From assembly GCA_900546695.1 (NCBI GenBank), contig URDX01000018.1, positions 1-35,936 on the forward strand: a DNA stretch of 35,936 nucleotides, in the 5' to 3' direction. Source of the stretch: an uncultured Eubacteriales bacterium. GTDB taxonomy: Bacteria; Bacillota; Clostridia; Oscillospirales; CAG-272. The position numbers and the translations under genes were made by a program. The notes below the pieces were generated by a model, which saw only the letters and a program-made list of their open reading frames with translations, made no database searches and was not told the DNA's origin. Shown piece by piece: positions 34,250-35,936 of this stretch. The stretch's first letter is position 1; each line of letters begins with the position of its first letter.

Positions 34250-35578
34250 TTATCTGTGCTCCGCGATGAAGCGCCTGTACCACTCAAAGCTGCGCTTAGG
34301 CGTTACCTCGAGCGTATCGAAATCGGTATGCATTATTCCGAACTTAAAGCTTCTGCCCGCGCTCCATTCAAAGTTGTCCATAAGACTCCACAGATAGTAG
34401 CCGCGAACGTCGAAGCCCTCGTCTATCACGCGCTCGAGCCATTCAAGAAAACCGCCGATATATCGGATACGGTCACTGTCCTCTATCATTCCGCTCTGCG
34501 GGTCTGCCTGCTCCTCGCCTATCGAGTAGGTACCGTTCTCTGTTACGATTATCGGTATGCGCAGGTCATAGAGGTCGTGCATGAGATGAATAGCGTCGTA
34601 AACGGCGCGGGGATAGTACTCGGTGCGGTTATTAAGGAAGTTTCCGCCCTGCGAAAAATCGGCGGCGGCGCGCTTGTCCGCACTGACGGGAACGCGATTA
34701 TATACGTTGAGTCCGTAATAGTCGATAGGGGCGGAAATCCTGCGCAGATCGTCCTTTCCTATCTCCATCAGCGTACCCTCCGCTGCAAGATGCTCAAGCA
34801 GATAGTCGCTGTAGTGGCCTGCAAAAACCGGGTCGGTATAGAACTTCCAGTTCCGCTCGTCCTCATCTATGACGAGTGCGCGGTCTGCGTCCGAATCGGT
34901 TATCGCGTGACGCTTCCATATGTCAATAACGATACCTATCGACGAGTCACGCAGATTCTCCGCGCGGAATGCCTCGACAGCGGCACCGTGTGCAAGCAGG
35001 ATATTATGGCGCGCCTGATTGCCCCAGATCTCGTTTGTATAGCCGGGTGCAAAGCCGCCGTGCGCATAGCCGACGTATGTCGCTATCGGCTCATTAACAG
35101 TGCTCCACAGCGGAACAAGGTCGCCGAGCTCGCGGAACATCTTATCAGCATATTCGCCGAACCACTCGGCAACATCGCGGTTGCGCCATCCGCCCCTATC
35201 CTCGAGCACCTGCGGCAGATCCCAGTGATAGAGTGTTACGTTAGGCTTTATGCCGTGCTCGAGCAGCTTTGTCATGCAGCGCTTGTAGTAGTCGACTCCG
35301 ACGGAGTTCAGCTCGCCCGTACCCTGAGGCAGAACACGGGACCATGAGATAGACATGCGATAGGAATCAACGCCGAGCCGCACAAGATTCTCAAGGTCGC
35401 GGTCAAAACGGTTGTAGCTGTCACAAGCAACGGCGGGGGTCGTTCCGTCGGCTATCTTTCCCTTCTTCTCGGCAAAGGTATCCCATATACTCGGCGTTCT
35501 TCCGCCCTCAAGCGCACCGCCCTCGACCTGTCCTGCGCTCGTCGCCGTGCCCCATATAAATCCCTTCGGAAATGGCAT
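34250..35578 (-). CDS. Glycoside hydrolase family 1 (beta-glucosidase type)
   Basis: Retaining beta-glycosidase, 442 aa, no signal peptide, so cytoplasmic. N-terminal FPKGFIWGTATSAGQVEG is the GH1 signature; acid/base Glu in STVNEPIATY near 162; nucleophile Glu in IIVTENGTYS near 346; substrate Trp in YYLWSLMDNFEWSAG. GGAGG lies upstream of ATG 35578. GH1 enzymes act on beta-glucosides, cellobiose, galactosides or, when phospho-specific, on 6-phospho sugars; no PTS gene is next to it. The leader contains an 18-bp perfect palindrome. Cotranscribed with the sortase, an unusual partner. Confidence 0.95.
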   Translation of the reverse strand: MPFPKGFIWGTATSAGQVEGGALEGGRTPSIWDTFAEKKGKIADGTTPAVACDSYNRFDRDLENLVRLGVDSYRMSISWSRVLPQGTGELNSVGVDYYKRCMTKLLEHGIKPNVTLYHWDLPQVLEDRGGWRNRDVAEWFGEYADKMFRELGDLVPLWSTVNEPIATYVGYAHGGFAPGYTNEIWGNQARHNILLAHGAAVEAFRAENLRDSSIGIVIDIWKRHAITDSDADRALVIDEDERNWKFYTDPVFAGHYSDYLLEHLAAEGTLMEIGKDDLRRISAPIDYYGLNVYNRVPVSADKRAAADFSQGGNFLNNRTEYYPRAVYDAIHLMHDLYDLRIPIIVTENGTYSIGEEQADPQSGMIEDSDRIRYIGGFLEWLERVIDEGFDVRGYYLWSLMDNFEWSAGRSFKFGIMHTDFDTLEVTPKRSFEWYRRFIAEHR

Positions 35579-35592
35579 GTTTTATCCTCCGT

Positions 35593-35610
35593 GCAGCCGC
35601 ATGCGGCTGC
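35593..35610. promoter_or_regulatory. Perfect 18-bp palindrome in the GH1 leader
   Basis: GCAGCCGCATGCGGCTGC lies between the promoter and the GGAGG ribosome site, about 20 nt downstream of the predicted transcription start. It could be a repressor operator or an RNA hairpin next to the ribosome site. The binding protein is unknown. Confidence 0.6.
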
Positions 35611-35634
35611 TGATTACATAATTTTTTCGCGTAC

Positions 35635-35663
35635 AGCATAGCACATTCTACGTCGAAAATCAA
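35635..35663 (-). promoter_or_regulatory. Promoter of the GH1-sortase pair
   Basis: Minus strand TTGATT (35663-35658), 17-bp spacer, TATGCT (35640-35635) with TG before the -10. The stretch from 35664 to 35786 shows nothing else. Confidence 0.72.
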
Positions 35664-35786
35664 CCTTTTATTGAAAATATAGTATTACGTTCGGCTGCCG
35701 CCCGCGCACAGCTTGATGCAGTATCCGCTGTATACGCCCTGCATCGCCGCAAACGGCGCAGTTCCACGTGCGGACGGCGCGGAAAG

Positions 35787-35832
35787 AAAAACGGACGATG
35801 CCCGCATGTGTGTGCAGACATCGTCCGTTTTT
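35787..35832. terminator. Strong bidirectional terminator hairpin
   Basis: AAAAACGGACGATG (35787-35800) pairs perfectly with CATCGTCCGTTTTT (35819-35832) across an 18-nt loop; T-runs end both strands. It probably ends a gene lying beyond the right edge of the window. Confidence 0.82.
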
Positions 35833-35890
35833 CACGGAGTGCAGGTGAATCAAATCGGAACGGGGAGAGATAAAATCGTTCGGAGTGTTC

Positions 35891-35936
35891 GATTTCGTCG
35901 CGCAAGGCGTACAACTGTACGTCGTGCGGCGAAATC
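35891..35936. repeat. 46-bp imperfect palindrome at the window edge
   Basis: Arms GATTTCG(T/C)CGC(G/A)C...GTACA and their complement pair over about 20 positions with a 2-nt bulge and a 2-nt centre (inner CGTACA/TGTACG). It may continue beyond the window. It looks like an interspersed repeat or a second hairpin rather than coding DNA. Confidence 0.5.

Noticed and set aside
35660..35914. 84-codon minus-strand frame at the right edge
   Set aside because: It crosses the strong terminator hairpin and overlaps the palindrome; no ribosome site.
1..35936. tRNA, rRNA, CRISPR, insertion sequence or prophage
   Set aside because: No T-loop-like tRNA signature outside genes, no regularly spaced identical repeats, and no transposase, integrase or phage protein seen on either strand.

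Overview
The window reads as chromosomal DNA of a Gram-positive Clostridia-type bacterium (Bacillota, perhaps a gut Oscillospirales/Ruminococcaceae relative; the lineage is inference). Reasons: a PolC-type replicative polymerase, a class B sortase, sigma-A promoters with exact 17-bp spacers, strong AGGAGG-like ribosome binding sites, and the gene order rpsB-tsf / pyrH-frr-uppS-cdsA-dxr-rseP-ispG-polC. Coding DNA is fairly GC-rich, with AT-rich promoter regions. No tRNA, rRNA, CRISPR array, transposase or phage gene was seen.

Layout, left to right. 1-5085 (minus): the first 1,695 codons of a very large secreted RHS/YD-repeat surface protein, cut by the window edge, with its own strong promoter. 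5325-5471 (minus): a possible 48-aa membrane peptide. 5505-19245 (minus): the housekeeping block polC, ispG, rseP, dxr, cdsA, uppS, frr, pyrH, tsf, rpsB (replication, isoprenoid and lipid-carrier synthesis, phospholipid synthesis, UMP kinase, translation). Transcription runs from rpsB towards polC, with promoters before rpsB and pyrH and a terminator after tsf. 19530-24132 (minus): thyX, a D,D-carboxypeptidase-like protein, ribF and ahcY, with an excellent promoter before ahcY. 24519-28430 (minus): metQ, metN, metI and galE, driven by a promoter with a MET-box-like site upstream. 28828-29763 (minus): a LysR-type regulator that may bind that site. 29967-33163 (plus): an ABC exporter overlapping a CCA-adding-type nucleotidyltransferase. 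33356-35578 (minus): a GH1 glycosidase followed by a class B sortase. The right edge holds a strong terminator hairpin and a 46-bp imperfect palindrome.

How it fits together: MetQNI imports methionine and AhcY regenerates homocysteine from S-adenosylhomocysteine, so the LysR/metQNI/ahcY stretch is a methionine neighbourhood. Dxr and IspG make isoprenoid precursors; UppS turns them into the undecaprenyl carrier used for the wall, which the carboxypeptidase-like protein and sortase act on or decorate.

No clearly new multi-gene system is visible; most genes are ordinary core genes. The less ordinary features are: a likely ATT start codon for rseP; replacement of the KTG box by Asn-Val-Gly in the carboxypeptidase-like protein; decayed short tandem repeats filling several spacers and running into gene ends (ribF, the CCA enzyme); the MET-box-like site; dyads at the ahcY and GH1 promoters; and the domain mix of the RHS protein.
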